This document shows, one piece after another, positions 54,932-64,000 of a stretch of 64,000 nt of DNA. Source of the DNA: AP-15 sp963795485 (GTDB lineage Bacteria; Pseudomonadota; Alphaproteobacteria; ATCC43930; CGMCC-115725); contig CAWCIL010000008.1 of the NCBI GenBank assembly GCA_963795485.1, forward strand, positions 868,001-932,000, read 5' to 3'. The position numbers were made by a program, and so were the translations under genes. Numbering within the stretch: position 1 is the stretch's first letter; every line of letters begins with the position of its first letter. Below the pieces are notes generated by a model, which worked only from the letters and a program-made list of their open reading frames with translations, was not told the DNA's origin and searched no databases.

Positions 54932-56853
54932 TCAGCTGGCCAGATCGAGCACGGTGCCCTCCTGCAGCCGGCACATCCGATCGAACCGGCCGCGGCGGCG
55001 GCGCAGCTCGGCGGGGCTGCCGTCCTCGACGATCGCACCCCGGTCGAGCACGACCACCCGGTCGAAATTCGCGACCGTCGACAGCCGATGGGCGATCGCG
55101 AGCACGGTGCGGCCGCGCATCAGCACGTCGAGCGCCCGTTGGACTTCGATCTCGGACGCGCTGTCCAAGCGCCGAGGTCGCCTCGTCGAGCACGATGACC
55201 GGGGCATCTTTCAGCAATGCCCGGGCGATGGCGATGCGTTGCCGCTGGCCGCCCGACAGCTTGCTGCCGCGCTCGCCGACGATCGTGTCGTAGCCCTGCG
55301 GCAACTCGCCGATAAAGCCGTCGCACCGCGCCGCCCGCGCCGCGGCCAGCACCTCGCCGTCGCTCGCCTCGGGCCGGGCATAGCGGATGTTTTCGCGCAC
55401 CGAACGGTGCAGCAGCGAGATCTCCTGCGGCACCACGGCGATGGCGGCGCGCAGGCTGTCCTGGGTCATCGCCCGGCTGTCCTGGTCGTCGACGAGGATA
55501 CGGCCGCGGTCGGTGTCCACCAGCCGCTGCAGCAGGCTGATCAACGTCGACTTTCCGGCGCCCGAAGGGCCGACGATGGCGACGCGCTCGCCCGGGCCGC
55601 ACCCGCAGGTTCAAGGCGCGAAACACCTCCTGACCGCCCGGATATGAGAAATCGACCTCCTCGAAGGCGATGCTGCCGCCCAGATGCACCCATTCGGCTG
55701 CGCCCGGCCGGTCGAGCACCCGATGATTTTCGCCGATGACCTCGATCGATTCGGCAATGCGGCCGATGTACTGGGTGGCGTTGACGATCGCAAAGGCGAA
55801 GTCGCGCGAGCCATGCAGGATGCGCAGCGCCAGCGCCACGGTCAGGATCACGTCGCCGGGGCTGATTGTTCCCTGGCTCCACAGATAGAGGGTCCAGGCG
55901 AGCATGCCGCCCGCCATCAGCCACAAGCCGAGATCGTGGCAGACGCGCAGCCGCTCGACATACATCAGGCTGCCGCGATGCGCGCTCTCCTCGCCCTGCA
56001 GCAGCCGCTCGAACCGGGCGCGCTCGCGGGTGCGCGCTGAGAACGCCTTGACCAGCCATATGTTCGACAGAACATCGACCAGCTCGCCGCCGACCTCGGC
56101 GGCGCGGTCGGCATGCAGGCGATGCCGCGGCGCGCCGCGGTGGCTGAACCGGGCGAGCATGCCGGCCATCACCGCGACAAATCCGCAGAGTGCCGCGACG
56201 AGTTGCCACCTGACGGTCGCGAGCATTGCCAGGGCGGCGACGAAATCGGCGCAGACCGGGGCGATGTTGAACAGCGTGATCGAATGCACCTGCTGCAGCG
56301 AATCGCCGACGGCCGAGACCCGGTTGGCCAAGGCACCACCCATCCGCTCGGCGAAATACCGGCTGCAATGGCCGCTCAAATGGTTGAACAGATCGAACTT
56401 CGCTTCCGCCTTGTCGCCCAGCATCGCGCGGTAGCCGAGCCAGCTCCCGACGCGCCACAGCACGCTTTCGCCGCCCGTCAGCGCCGCAAAGACGGCGAGC
56501 GCCCACCAGACTTGCGCGATGTGCTGCGGACCCGCCGCCATCCCGTCGACGATCAGCTTCAGGCCGTACTGCGCGACACAGGCGAAGCTGGCGGCGCCGG
56601 CGACCGAGGCGATCGCGATCAGGTGGAGCCACGGCCGCCGTCTGACGTAATGCCACAAAAATGCAATCGGCCGGCGGGGAAAGGATGCGGTCCCCCGGTC
56701 GCCTCCGGGATCGCGCCGAGCAGGGCGCCCAGCCTCGCGCGGCGGGTAGCCCTGACCGGACCGGGGCTCGGCGCCGCCGGTCCCGGCGATCTTCAGCCGC
56801 GGGTTCGGCGACCGGCTCCGGTAAGGTCCGTCTATGGCTAGCTCTGAACTCAT
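54932..56853 (-). CDS. ABC exporter, fused permease-ATPase (two frameshifts)
   Basis: About 640 residues when repaired. Six-span permease (IAFLWHYVRRRPWLHLIAI, YFAERMGGALANRVSAVGDS), then ATPase: FEEVDFSYPGG, Walker A GPSGAGKST, VPQEISLLHRSVRENI, signature LSGGQRQRIAIARALL, Walker B VIVLDEATSAL and IAHRLSTVANFDRVVVLDRG. One base must be removed at 55591-55593 (RPGERVAIVG) and one near 55167 (TSALDSASEIEVQ). Substrate unknown, likely a lipid or peptide. The ATG at 56853 leaves a ~60-residue unconserved N-terminus. Confidence 0.83.
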
Positions 56854-57028
56854 CGCCTATTTCCCGATCTCCCCAAAGTTGAAAAGCGACGCCTCAACCG
56901 AGGTCGAACAGGATTCCTGCCTTGACACGTTGTTGACATGAGCGGATGCCCGAGCTTCATTCGGTGTCGCCGGTTGTGGATCAGACCGTATTCGCGTCCA
57001 GACCGGACCTGTTGAGGCGCTAACGGAA

Positions 57029-57691
57029 TTGCGCAGCATCTATTCCTATTGGGAGCCACCCACGCCAAAGCCCAGCTGTCGAATACTCCATCTCCGCGGC
57101 GCTCCCAGCGGCCTTCGGCGCGGGTCCGCGCCAATCCTGCGGTGCGATGTCGCACCCTCCCATGGCCCCCGCCGACCCACGACGGAAGTCGCTCCGCGAG
57201 CCTCGGCGGTCGCGCGCCGGCGGCGGAGCCTGGCCCTTCCCGCGGCTTTTGCCGCGATCCTGGCGCTTGCGCAAAGTTCGGCGCCGGCGCTCGCGGCGAC
57301 GGCAGCACCGAGCGGCGGCGCGGCGCCGCATCGGGCGGACCTCCAGAGCATCCCCGGGGACTATCTGAGCACCATCCTCGGCAGGGACGTGGTCAGCGCG
57401 ACCGGCGAGAAGATGGGCCCGATCGTCAACGTGCTGTTCGACGGCAGCGGCAAGCCACGGGCCGCGATCATCGATTTCGGCGGTTTTCTCGGGGTCGGCA
57501 CCCGCAAAATTGCGATCGACTGGGGCGCCTTGCTGTTCGACACGGGCGATCAGAAAAACGTCATCGCCCTCGATATCGGGCGCAAGCAGCTCGAGGCCGC
57601 TCCCGAATATCAGGGCCCCGACAAGCCGGTCGCGATCGTGACCCTGCCGCATTCGGGTAGGGCCGCGCCGCCCGCGGACGCTCCCCGGTGA
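57029..57691 (+). CDS. PRC-barrel domain protein, probably exported
   Basis: 220 residues as read. The PRC barrel covers about 107-175 (SIPGDYLSTILGRDVVSATG, MGPIVNVLFDGSGKPRAAII, FGGFLGVGTRKIAIDW). A signal-like segment (LALPAAFAAILALAQ) precedes it. The N-terminal 60 residues look non-native; ATG 57162 in another frame joined by removal of one base near 57220 gives MAPADPRRKSLREPRRSR plus RRRSLALPAAF, a better signal peptide. Periplasmic role unknown. Confidence 0.68.
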   Translation: MRSIYSYWEPPTPKPSCRILHLRGAPSGLRRGSAPILRCDVAPSHGPRRPTTEVAPRASAVARRRRSLALPAAFAAILALAQSSAPALAATAAPSGGAAPHRADLQSIPGDYLSTILGRDVVSATGEKMGPIVNVLFDGSGKPRAAIIDFGGFLGVGTRKIAIDWGALLFDTGDQKNVIALDIGRKQLEAAPEYQGPDKPVAIVTLPHSGRAAPPADAPR

Positions 57692-57758
57692 CGCCATTCG
57701 CGGTCGCGTCTCCAGCCATGCCCGGCATCGGCGTTCGCCCGGGGACTCTTCCGCCGCG

Positions 57759-58988
57759 GTGACCCGCCGGCTGCGCGGCCTCGATTGGCTGAACTTTTTT
57801 GTCGCCAACTTCCAGACCGGCTTCGGCCCGTTCATCTCGGTCTATCTGACCAGCGCAGGCTGGACCTTGGGAGCGATCGGCGAGGTGCTGAGCGCCGGCA
57901 CGATCGCGGCGATGGCGAGCCAGGTGCCGGGCGGGGCATTGGTCGATGCGATCCGCAGCAAGCGGGCGGCGGCGGGGGCGGCGATCGTCGCGGTGATGGC
58001 GAGCGCGCTCGTCATCGCGGTCTGGCCGGCCTTTCTGCCGATCGCCTCGGCCGAGGTGCTGCACGCCTTCGCCAGCTCGGTTCTGGGTCCGGCGATCGCG
58101 GCGCTGAGCCTGGCCATGGTCGGCCACCGTGCTCTCGGCGAGCGGCTCGGCCGCAACGCCCGCTATTCGGCGCTCGGCAACGCGTTCGCCGCCGGCTTGA
58201 TGGGCTTATGCGGATACTACCTGTCGGGCCGCGCCATCTTTTTGTTGACTGCGGGGCTCGGTTTTCCAGCGCTCGCGGCGCTCCAGGCGATCGGCCGGGA
58301 GCATGCCTCGAGCCCGAGCGGCGAGGCGCCCGAGGCCACGCCGTCAGATGCGCCCGCAACTCCCCTTCGGTCATGGCGGTTTCTTGCCGACCGCAGGCTC
58401 CTGGTCTTTGGTCTCTGCGCCGCCCTGTTCCAGCTCGCCAACGCGGCGATGCTGCCGATCGCGGCCGGGCTGGTGACGCAGCGCGCAGGCCGCGCGGCAC
58501 CGTTGCTGATCGCCGCCTGCATCGTCGGCCCGCAATTTGTCACCGCACTCGTCTCGCCGTGGGCCGGGCGGGCGGCCGAAGGCTGGGGAAGACGACCGGT
58601 GCTGCTGGTCGGCTTTGCCGTGCTGCCGATCCGCGGGGTGCTGCTGGCCGCGATCGCCGATCCGTACGCGATGATCGCGATCCAGCTGCTCGACGGGCTG
58701 AGCGCAGCGGCTTTGGGTGTGCTGACGCCGCTGATCGTTGCCGACATCACCCGTCAGACCGGTCACTACACGACGTGCCTCGGCCTGGTCGGGCTGGCGG
58801 TCGGCGGCGGTGCCACCTTGAGCACGACCGCAGCGGGGCTGGTGGCCGACCAGTTCGGCGGCGGCGCCTCATTCCTGAGCATGGCCGGCGTCGGGCTCTG
58901 CGCCGCCGCCCTCGTCGCCGCGGCGATGCCGGAGACGCGACCGCCGGCGCCGTCGTCGGACGCGGCTCGTTCACCCCGGCTGGAGTAA
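57759..58988 (+). CDS. MFS transporter
   Basis: 409 residues, about twelve membrane spans. LNFFVANFQTGFGPFISVYL, WTLGAIGEVLSAGTIAAMAS and GERLGRNARYSALGNAFAAG (MFS loop 2-3 and helix 5 character) with a central loop around residues 190-205 rich in Pro/Ser. Substrate unknown. GTG start; no ATG fits. Confidence 0.8.
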   Translation: MTRRLRGLDWLNFFVANFQTGFGPFISVYLTSAGWTLGAIGEVLSAGTIAAMASQVPGGALVDAIRSKRAAAGAAIVAVMASALVIAVWPAFLPIASAEVLHAFASSVLGPAIAALSLAMVGHRALGERLGRNARYSALGNAFAAGLMGLCGYYLSGRAIFLLTAGLGFPALAALQAIGREHASSPSGEAPEATPSDAPATPLRSWRFLADRRLLVFGLCAALFQLANAAMLPIAAGLVTQRAGRAAPLLIAACIVGPQFVTALVSPWAGRAAEGWGRRPVLLVGFAVLPIRGVLLAAIADPYAMIAIQLLDGLSAAALGVLTPLIVADITRQTGHYTTCLGLVGLAVGGGATLSTTAAGLVADQFGGGASFLSMAGVGLCAAALVAAAMPETRPPAPSSDAARSPRLE

Positions 58989-59029
58989 TGCCGGGCGCGG
59001 CGCTCTTTGGCAGCGGCGAATACGGGTCA

Positions 59030-59698
59030 TCAGAAATCGAGGTCCGCGTAATGCGCGGGCGGCGGCACCCCCGGCAGGTGGTCGGCGAGAATCGGGCGGA
59101 AGCTCGGCCGCGACTTGATCCGCGCGTACCATTCCTTGGCCGGCTCGTGTGCCTCCCACGGCACGTCGCCCAGATAATCGAGGCTCGACAGCTGCGCCGC
59201 CGCGGTGATGTCGGCGATCGAGAAATGGTCGCCCGCGAGCCAACGCCGGCGGTCGACCAGATAGCCGATATAGTCGAGGTGGTGCGGCAGATTGGCGTGG
59301 CCGGCGCGAATCGCCTGCGAGTTCGGCTGCCGGTCGCCGAGGTAGCGCTTCATCATTTTCTCGCCGAGCAGGTTCTCGGTAACTTCGAGGTTCATCTTGA
59401 TGTCGAACCACGCGGTCAGGCGCCGCACTTCGGCGCGATCGACCGGGTTGATGCCGATCAGCATCTTCTCGCGATAGACCTCGTCGAGGTATTCGACGAT
59501 CGCCGCCGAATCGGCGAGCACGGTGCCGTCGGGTTCGATCAGCACTGGCACCTCGCCGGCGGGGTTGAGCGCCAGGAACTCCGGCCGCCGCTCCCAGGTC
59601 TTTTCGGCCTTCAGCGTGAAGTCGAGGCTCTTCTCCCGCAGCACGACGCGCACCTTGCGCGCGGCCGGGGACAGCAGGACGTGATAGAGAACGCGCAT
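59030..59698 (-). CDS. Glutathione S-transferase family protein
   Basis: 222 residues. N-terminal thioredoxin-fold domain (VLYHVLLSPAARKVRVVLRE, LNPAGEVPVLIEPDGTVLAD with the cis-Pro and ESxAI-like DSAAIVEYLDE) and a helical C-terminal domain (WLAGDHFSIADITAAAQLSS). Likely conjugates or carries glutathione; substrate unknown. ATG 59698 (MRVLYHV) is preferred to the upstream ATG 59734. Confidence 0.88.
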   Translation of the reverse strand: MRVLYHVLLSPAARKVRVVLREKSLDFTLKAEKTWERRPEFLALNPAGEVPVLIEPDGTVLADSAAIVEYLDEVYREKMLIGINPVDRAEVRRLTAWFDIKMNLEVTENLLGEKMMKRYLGDRQPNSQAIRAGHANLPHHLDYIGYLVDRRRWLAGDHFSIADITAAAQLSSLDYLGDVPWEAHEPAKEWYARIKSRPSFRPILADHLPGVPPPAHYADLDF

Positions 59699-59816
59699 CG
59701 GGCGAGTGTAGCGATCCCCACCGCGCCCGGACAACGCCCGATTGCCGCCCGACGACGAAGGGTGCTCGGCGACGGGGGCTCGACCGCGGCGCCCCGGCGC
59801 ACCGGGCCGCCCGGCC

Positions 59817-60476
59817 TCACGGCTTCTCGAACACGCCGCAGGTGATCTGGTATTCGGCGCCGAGCCAATAGAGCTTCGCCATCGAGCGCTTCCACCGCGT
59901 CAGCGACAGGAACGGTACCGGAAATCGGGCGACCTGACGCAACAAAATCCACGGCCGCTCGCGGACTTCGTCGCGATAGGACATGCCGGCGCCGATGATC
60001 GCGGTGTCGAGCCGACGCGCGCCTGCGAACAGCGCCGCCAGCTCGGCGGGGTTCGGCCGGTACATCGTGTCGATCGGATCGCGGTGATAGGGATAGCTGA
60101 ACGGCACGGTGACAAAAACGAGACCGCCGCTCTCCAACAGATCGAGGCAATGGCGCGCGAGCCGGTCGGGGCCGCTGACGTGCTCCAAGAGGTTGCAGCA
60201 CAGCAATGCTCGCGGTCGGCGGGCGCGCAGCCGCGGCAGATCGGCCGGATCAGTCAGGTCGGCCTGGACATCGACCCCCGGTACGTCGCGCATGTCGACA
60301 TGGACGATATCGATCCCGCGGGCGCGCAACGGAGCAAACAGCCGGCACTCGGTCCAGGGCTGCGCCCGCTCGCGGAACGCGGCCGAGCTGCTGCCGAGAT
60401 TGAGCATCGGCGACAGCCGGTTGGGCGCAAACCCGTCGAGCGCGCGGCACAGCCAGCGAGCTTCGGCTTCGAACAT
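59817..60476 (-). CDS. Class I SAM-dependent methyltransferase
   Basis: 219 residues from ATG 60476 (MFEAEARWLCRALDG), which has GGAG upstream; a longer TTG form from 60572 exists. PMLNLGSSSAAFRER is the glycine-rich motif I, VDVQADLTDPADLP motif II and LLCCNLLEHVSGPDRLARHC motif post-II. The target is not known; neighbouring glycosyltransferases suggest a glycan or lipid. Confidence 0.72.
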   Translation of the reverse strand: MFEAEARWLCRALDGFAPNRLSPMLNLGSSSAAFRERAQPWTECRLFAPLRARGIDIVHVDMRDVPGVDVQADLTDPADLPRLRARRPRALLCCNLLEHVSGPDRLARHCLDLLESGGLVFVTVPFSYPYHRDPIDTMYRPNPAELAALFAGARRLDTAIIGAGMSYRDEVRERPWILLRQVARFPVPFLSLTRWKRSMAKLYWLGAEYQITCGVFEKP

Positions 60477-60572
60477 CGCGAACCGGCTCCCGAAACCTGC
60501 CGATGCCCGATCGCCGCATGCGACGAAAGGCGCGCCGCGAACGCTCGCCAGGCGAACCGGCGCCCCAGACAA

Positions 60573-61044
60573 ACATCAAGCTCGGCACATGGTCGAGCAA
60601 CGCGCAACGGCCCAGACCCCGCGCAACGCCTCGGCGCCGGCACGACCGCTCCCGACGCCACGGTCGGCGCTGCGCTGCACCGGTCAGGCGCGGTCAGGGC
60701 GCTCGCGAAACCGCCATCCTTGAAAACAGGTCCCGAACTCGGTTGAACTCTCCATCGCACCGCGTCGTCGCCATTCGCTGCGGCGCGCCCCGATTTCCCT
60801 CGGCACAAGAGCAGTCCGAACAAACCGGTGTCAAGGCGGCAGAATAGGTGCAGACCCCAGGACCGGCCGGAACCCTCGAGCGCCGCCAATCTGTAAGATT
60901 GCGGACAGCTCCAAGCGGTAGCACTCCCCGACTTGGTTCGGAAGCGGCAAGCAGCGATCCGGTGCGGCGGCCGCACGACCCCGACCGCAGCGGTTCGGCG
61001 CATTGGAACCGGGCCGCCCGCGTGTTCGACGATGAGCCCCGCCG
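60573..61044. other. Gene-free stretch
   Basis: About 470 bases between the divergent methyltransferase and GT9 genes. Long overlapping frames exist on both strands because of high GC, but none shows family motifs. No operator or terminator was recognised. Confidence 0.35.
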
Positions 61045-62448
61045 ATGACATCTCTGCCGCCGCTGCGCGCGAGCGCGTTTCCCGAAGCGACCCCTCTCAA
61101 TGCGTTCTTCGCGTGGAACGAGGCCCGGCGTGCGACCGATCGCCGTTACCGGATAGCCTGCGACATCGATCGGCTGCGACAAGGCTGTGGCAGCGACGTC
61201 TGCGTTGCTCACCTCGCGGGCGAGCGGCTCGGGCTGCGGCGCGCCGGCGCACGCATCCTGGCCTCGCCGGAGACGGAAGCACACGCTCGGCAGTTTCTTG
61301 CCGGCGGCGTCCGATCTGCCGCCCTGATCGCGGCCCGGCAAGTGATCGACGCGCTGCAAGCCGCGATCGGTTCCGCCGAGATCGCGCGGCACGCGGCGGT
61401 CTTCCACACGTTCGAGGAGCTCGCCCTCCAAGTCGATCTCGATGCCCTGTCCCGCTTGCGGCCGCAGCCCGGCACCCCGCGGCCCATGTCCCGCCCGCGT
61501 CGCGTCCTGATCGTCAAGCTCGGCGCGCTCGGCGATTTCATCCAGGCGCTCGGCCCGATGCCGGAGATCCGCCGCCATCATGCCAACGATCATCTAAGCT
61601 TGCTGACGACCTGCCGCTACGCCGAAATCGCGCGGCAGACCGGGCTGTTCGACACCGTTCTGGTGGACCGCCGGCCGCGGATGTTCGATCTGCGGGGCTG
61701 GCTCGCGCTGCGCCATACGCTGCGCGACGGGCATTTCGACCGGGTCTATGATTTCCAGACCTCCGACCGCTCCAACATCTATTTTCGGCTGTTGCGGCCG
61801 GGCCGGCAGACCGAATGGTCGGGCACGGCCTGGGGGTGCTCGCATCCCCACGCCAATCTCGGGCGAGACCGACAGCACACGATGGACCGGCAGGCCGAGC
61901 AGCTGCTGATGGCCGGGATCTATCCGGTCTCGCTGACGCCCCGGCTGCCATCCGTGGGGGCGTTGCCGGCCGAGCTAGCCGGTCGGCGGTTTGTCATGCT
62001 GATCCCAGGCTCCTCGCCGGGCCGCCCGGCAAAGCGCTGGCCCGCGGACCGCTTCGGCGAGCTGGCATGCCGGCTGGTGCGCGCCGGCTGCCCGCCGGTC
62101 GTCGTCGGCGTCGCCGGCGAAGAGGCGCTCGGCCGGGCTATCGTCGCCGCCTGCCCCGAGGCCGTCGACCTCGTCGGCCGCACCGACGTTGCCGGGTTGG
62201 CGGCATTGGCGCAGGCCGCCGCGCTGACGATCGGCAACGACACCGGCGCCACGCATGTGTCCGCCGCCGGCGGCAAGCCGGTGGTGGTGCTGTTCTCCCA
62301 GGCTTCGAGCCCGGAATTGTGCGCGCCGCGGGGTGCCGGAGTGCGGGTGCTGAGCGAGCCGGATCTCTCCGGTCTCTCGGTCGCGTCGGTGCTCGCTGCT
62401 GGTTTGGCCGCCCTCGCCCCGTTCAAGACCGCCGCCGCGGCGCGATGA
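61045..62448 (+). CDS. GT9 (heptosyltransferase-like) with N-terminal extension
   Basis: 467 residues. The GT9 part starts around residue 148 (PRRVLIVKLGALGDFIQALG) and continues with GLFDTVLVDRRP, FDRVYDFQTSDRSNIYFRLL, PGSSPGRPAKRWP and TIGNDTGATHVSAAGGKPV. GT9 enzymes add heptose or other sugars to lipopolysaccharide. The first 147 residues (TPLNAFFAWNEARRATDRRY, RILASPETEAHARQFLAGG) are not GT9 and not recognised; an internal ATG at 61486 may be the original start. Overlaps the next gene by four bases. Confidence 0.8.
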   Translation: MTSLPPLRASAFPEATPLNAFFAWNEARRATDRRYRIACDIDRLRQGCGSDVCVAHLAGERLGLRRAGARILASPETEAHARQFLAGGVRSAALIAARQVIDALQAAIGSAEIARHAAVFHTFEELALQVDLDALSRLRPQPGTPRPMSRPRRVLIVKLGALGDFIQALGPMPEIRRHHANDHLSLLTTCRYAEIARQTGLFDTVLVDRRPRMFDLRGWLALRHTLRDGHFDRVYDFQTSDRSNIYFRLLRPGRQTEWSGTAWGCSHPHANLGRDRQHTMDRQAEQLLMAGIYPVSLTPRLPSVGALPAELAGRRFVMLIPGSSPGRPAKRWPADRFGELACRLVRAGCPPVVVGVAGEEALGRAIVAACPEAVDLVGRTDVAGLAALAQAAALTIGNDTGATHVSAAGGKPVVVLFSQASSPELCAPRGAGVRVLSEPDLSGLSVASVLAAGLAALAPFKTAAAAR

Positions 62449-64000
62449 CGCCGTACCTGCCGAGCCTGCGCGATCTGTTCGCGGTTGCGCTGACCTGGGG
62501 GGTCGGCGCGGTGCTGGTGCTGGCCGGGGCGGGGCTGACCGGCCGCCGGGTCATGCCCGAGTTCCAGCTCGGCGCCGGCTGGGGGGCGCTGTGTCTGGTG
62601 CTGACGGGCTGGGGTGTTTTCGTGCCGGTCGACCTGCGGGTTCCGGCATTGGCCTTCGCCGCCGCGGCACTGGCCGTGCTGCTGCTGCCGGGGCGACGGC
62701 CGTCCACCGCCGCCTGGGTCGGGCTCGGCCGCATGCTGGCGCTCTCGCTGCCGTTGTGGCTGATCATGGCGCCGATCCGCCCGTCGCAGCCGGACACGTT
62801 TCTGAACCTGCTGCCGAACGCGTTCTATCTGGTCGATTACGGCCGGCTGCCGAGCGCCGGCTCGCCGCCGAGCTTCTCGCTGCTGCCGGCAGCACCCTAC
62901 GACACCCAGTTCCTCAGCTTTTTAGGGGCACTCGTCAAACCGGACTATCCGGCAGCGGGCATGTCGCTGGTCAACGTCATGCTGCAGCTGGTGGCCGGGC
63001 TCGCGATCGCCCGCGCGCTGAGTTCGCCGCGGCTGCCGCTACCGTCGCCGCCATCCTGGGCGGCGGTGGCGCTCGGCCTGCTGCTGGCGACCTTGCTCAA
63101 TCCGGGCTTTGTCCCGCGCATCGACTTCACCGCCTATGCCGAGCCGGCACTGGCCGCGACCGCACTCTTGGCTGCCTGGCTGTTCGTTTCCGGCCAGGGC
63201 GAGCTGGCGCTCGGCCGCCCTGCGCCGCGCAGAAGTTGACGTTGGCGCTCGTTCTCGCGGCGATGGTCGACATCAAGCAGTCCGGCATCGGCCTCCTCGC
63301 CGCCCTCGGAGGCGCGGCGCTGATCACCCTGGGGGCCGAGCGCGCGGTTCGGCGCGCCGGCGCCGTCCGCTTTGTGACAGCCGCATTGCTGCCCTCGGTG
63401 CTGCTTTACGCGGCGTGGCGCTATTGGGTCGCGCATGCCGGCGTCGCGGAATTGACGCCGCTGCCTTTTGGCGATTGGAACTGGAGCGATCTGCCGGCGA
63501 CAGCGGCGAGCGCGCTCGCGGTGGTCCTCGGCAAGGCGACGTATTTCGGCTGCGTCCTGCTGGCGTTCGCCAGCCTCCCGCTGCTGCTGTCGCGGCAGGG
63601 CTGGACGCCGACGACGCGGCTCCTGGCGTTCTTCGCGGTGCTGTTTGTCCTCTACAACGCCTTTCTGCTGGTCACTTATATCGCCATCTTCCCGGTCGCG
63701 ATGAGCGAGGCGGCCCACTCCTATTTCCGGTACAACACCCACCTCTCGCTGGTGCTGGTATTGGCGCTGGCGCTGGCGGTCCGCGATCTGCTCCCGGCCG
63801 CATGGTTCGAGCGCCGCCGGTCCGGACCGATTGCGGCGGCCGTTGTGGCTGTGGCCCTGTTGGCGCCGGCGGCTTTTGCCGGGAGGCTGCGGTTCGACCT
63901 CGACATGCCGCAACCGCTGGTCTGGGGCCTCGCCAAACGCCTTGCGCCGTACCTGCATGACGGCGACCGCCTGGCGCTGCTGCTGCCCGGCGACAATGGC
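62445..64000 (+). CDS. Multi-spanning membrane protein, 3'-truncated (frameshifted)
   Basis: Over 515 residues, running off the window. Many membrane spans; LPNAFYLVDYGRLPSAGSPP and APYDTQFLSFLGALVKPDYP lie in an early periplasmic loop. The frame closes at 63239 but similarity of character continues in frame 2 from about 63225 (KLTLALVLAAMVDIKQSGIG to the end). The break looks like one missing base. Topology suggests a GT-C glycosyltransferase or polysaccharide polymerase-like protein working with the overlapping GT9 gene. Confidence 0.68.

Noticed and set aside
56922..56938. Direct repeat TTGACA-N5-TTGACA as a promoter
   Set aside because: Good -35-like hexamers but no acceptable -10 at 16-18 bases on the plus strand; kept only as a curiosity.
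1..64000. tRNA, rRNA or riboswitch genes
   Set aside because: Looked for cloverleaf-like and T-loop sequences by eye in intergenic gaps; none was convincing.

Overview
The window is GC-rich, bacterial and densely coded, and looks like an alphaproteobacterium, most likely Rhodospirillales-like. Supporting signs are an alphaproteobacterial LexA box (GTTC-N7-GTTC) in front of dinB, a threonine synthase joined to an M16 peptidase, class III (glutathione-dependent) alcohol dehydrogenase, a DUF6494 protein, and many CoA-ester, LLM-type flavin and SDR enzymes. No rRNA, tRNA or CRISPR array was seen.

Layout. 0-10 kb: two LLM-type flavin oxidoreductases, an aldo/keto reductase, a decayed IS5-type insertion, an SDR, a TerC-type membrane protein, a MarR-GNAT fusion regulator and a radical SAM protein. 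10-14.4 kb: a uracil catabolism (URC) locus (urc1, urc4, upp) with an MNT/HEPN toxin-antitoxin pair inside it. 14.3-19 kb: a secreted phosphoesterase, an acyltransferase, an NTP/NDP-type transporter and gene debris. 19-23.7 kb: a tightly overlapping DNA-repair operon dinB-DUF763-VOC-xth behind a perfect LexA box, with an alkB-like gene divergent to it. 24-30.8 kb: acyl-CoA and carboxylic-acid metabolism (enoyl-CoA hydratase, NDP-forming CoA ligase subunit, CaiB/BaiF transferase, cupin, PEP mutase-like lyase, formaldehyde-glutathione dehydrogenase) and a 14-bp minisatellite. 30.8-34.8 kb: an S41 protease homologue without its catalytic dyad, a thioesterase, rsmD, rluB and a class I amidotransferase. 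35-37.8 kb: a P-loop NTPase plus TPR-repeat protein pair that resembles bacterial conflict modules. 37.9-45.3 kb: housekeeping genes (ybgC, tadA, rmuC, zapE, peroxiredoxin, YqgE) and small stress or secreted proteins. 45.4-49 kb: a more AT-rich envelope-glycan segment (GT-C and GT2 glycosyltransferases, flippase-like protein). 49-57 kb: acetyltransferase, the thrC-M16 fusion, a GT-C-like membrane protein and an ABC exporter. 57-64 kb: PRC-barrel protein, MFS, GST, methyltransferase, GT9 glycosyltransferase and a membrane protein that runs off the end.

An important caveat: about a dozen otherwise well-conserved genes are broken by one-base insertions, several in homopolymers, and a few places show deletions. 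Restoring one base brings back the family sequence each time. This looks more like uncorrected sequencing error than mass pseudogene formation. Such genes are therefore listed as CDS with the break noted, and only true fragments are listed as pseudogenes.
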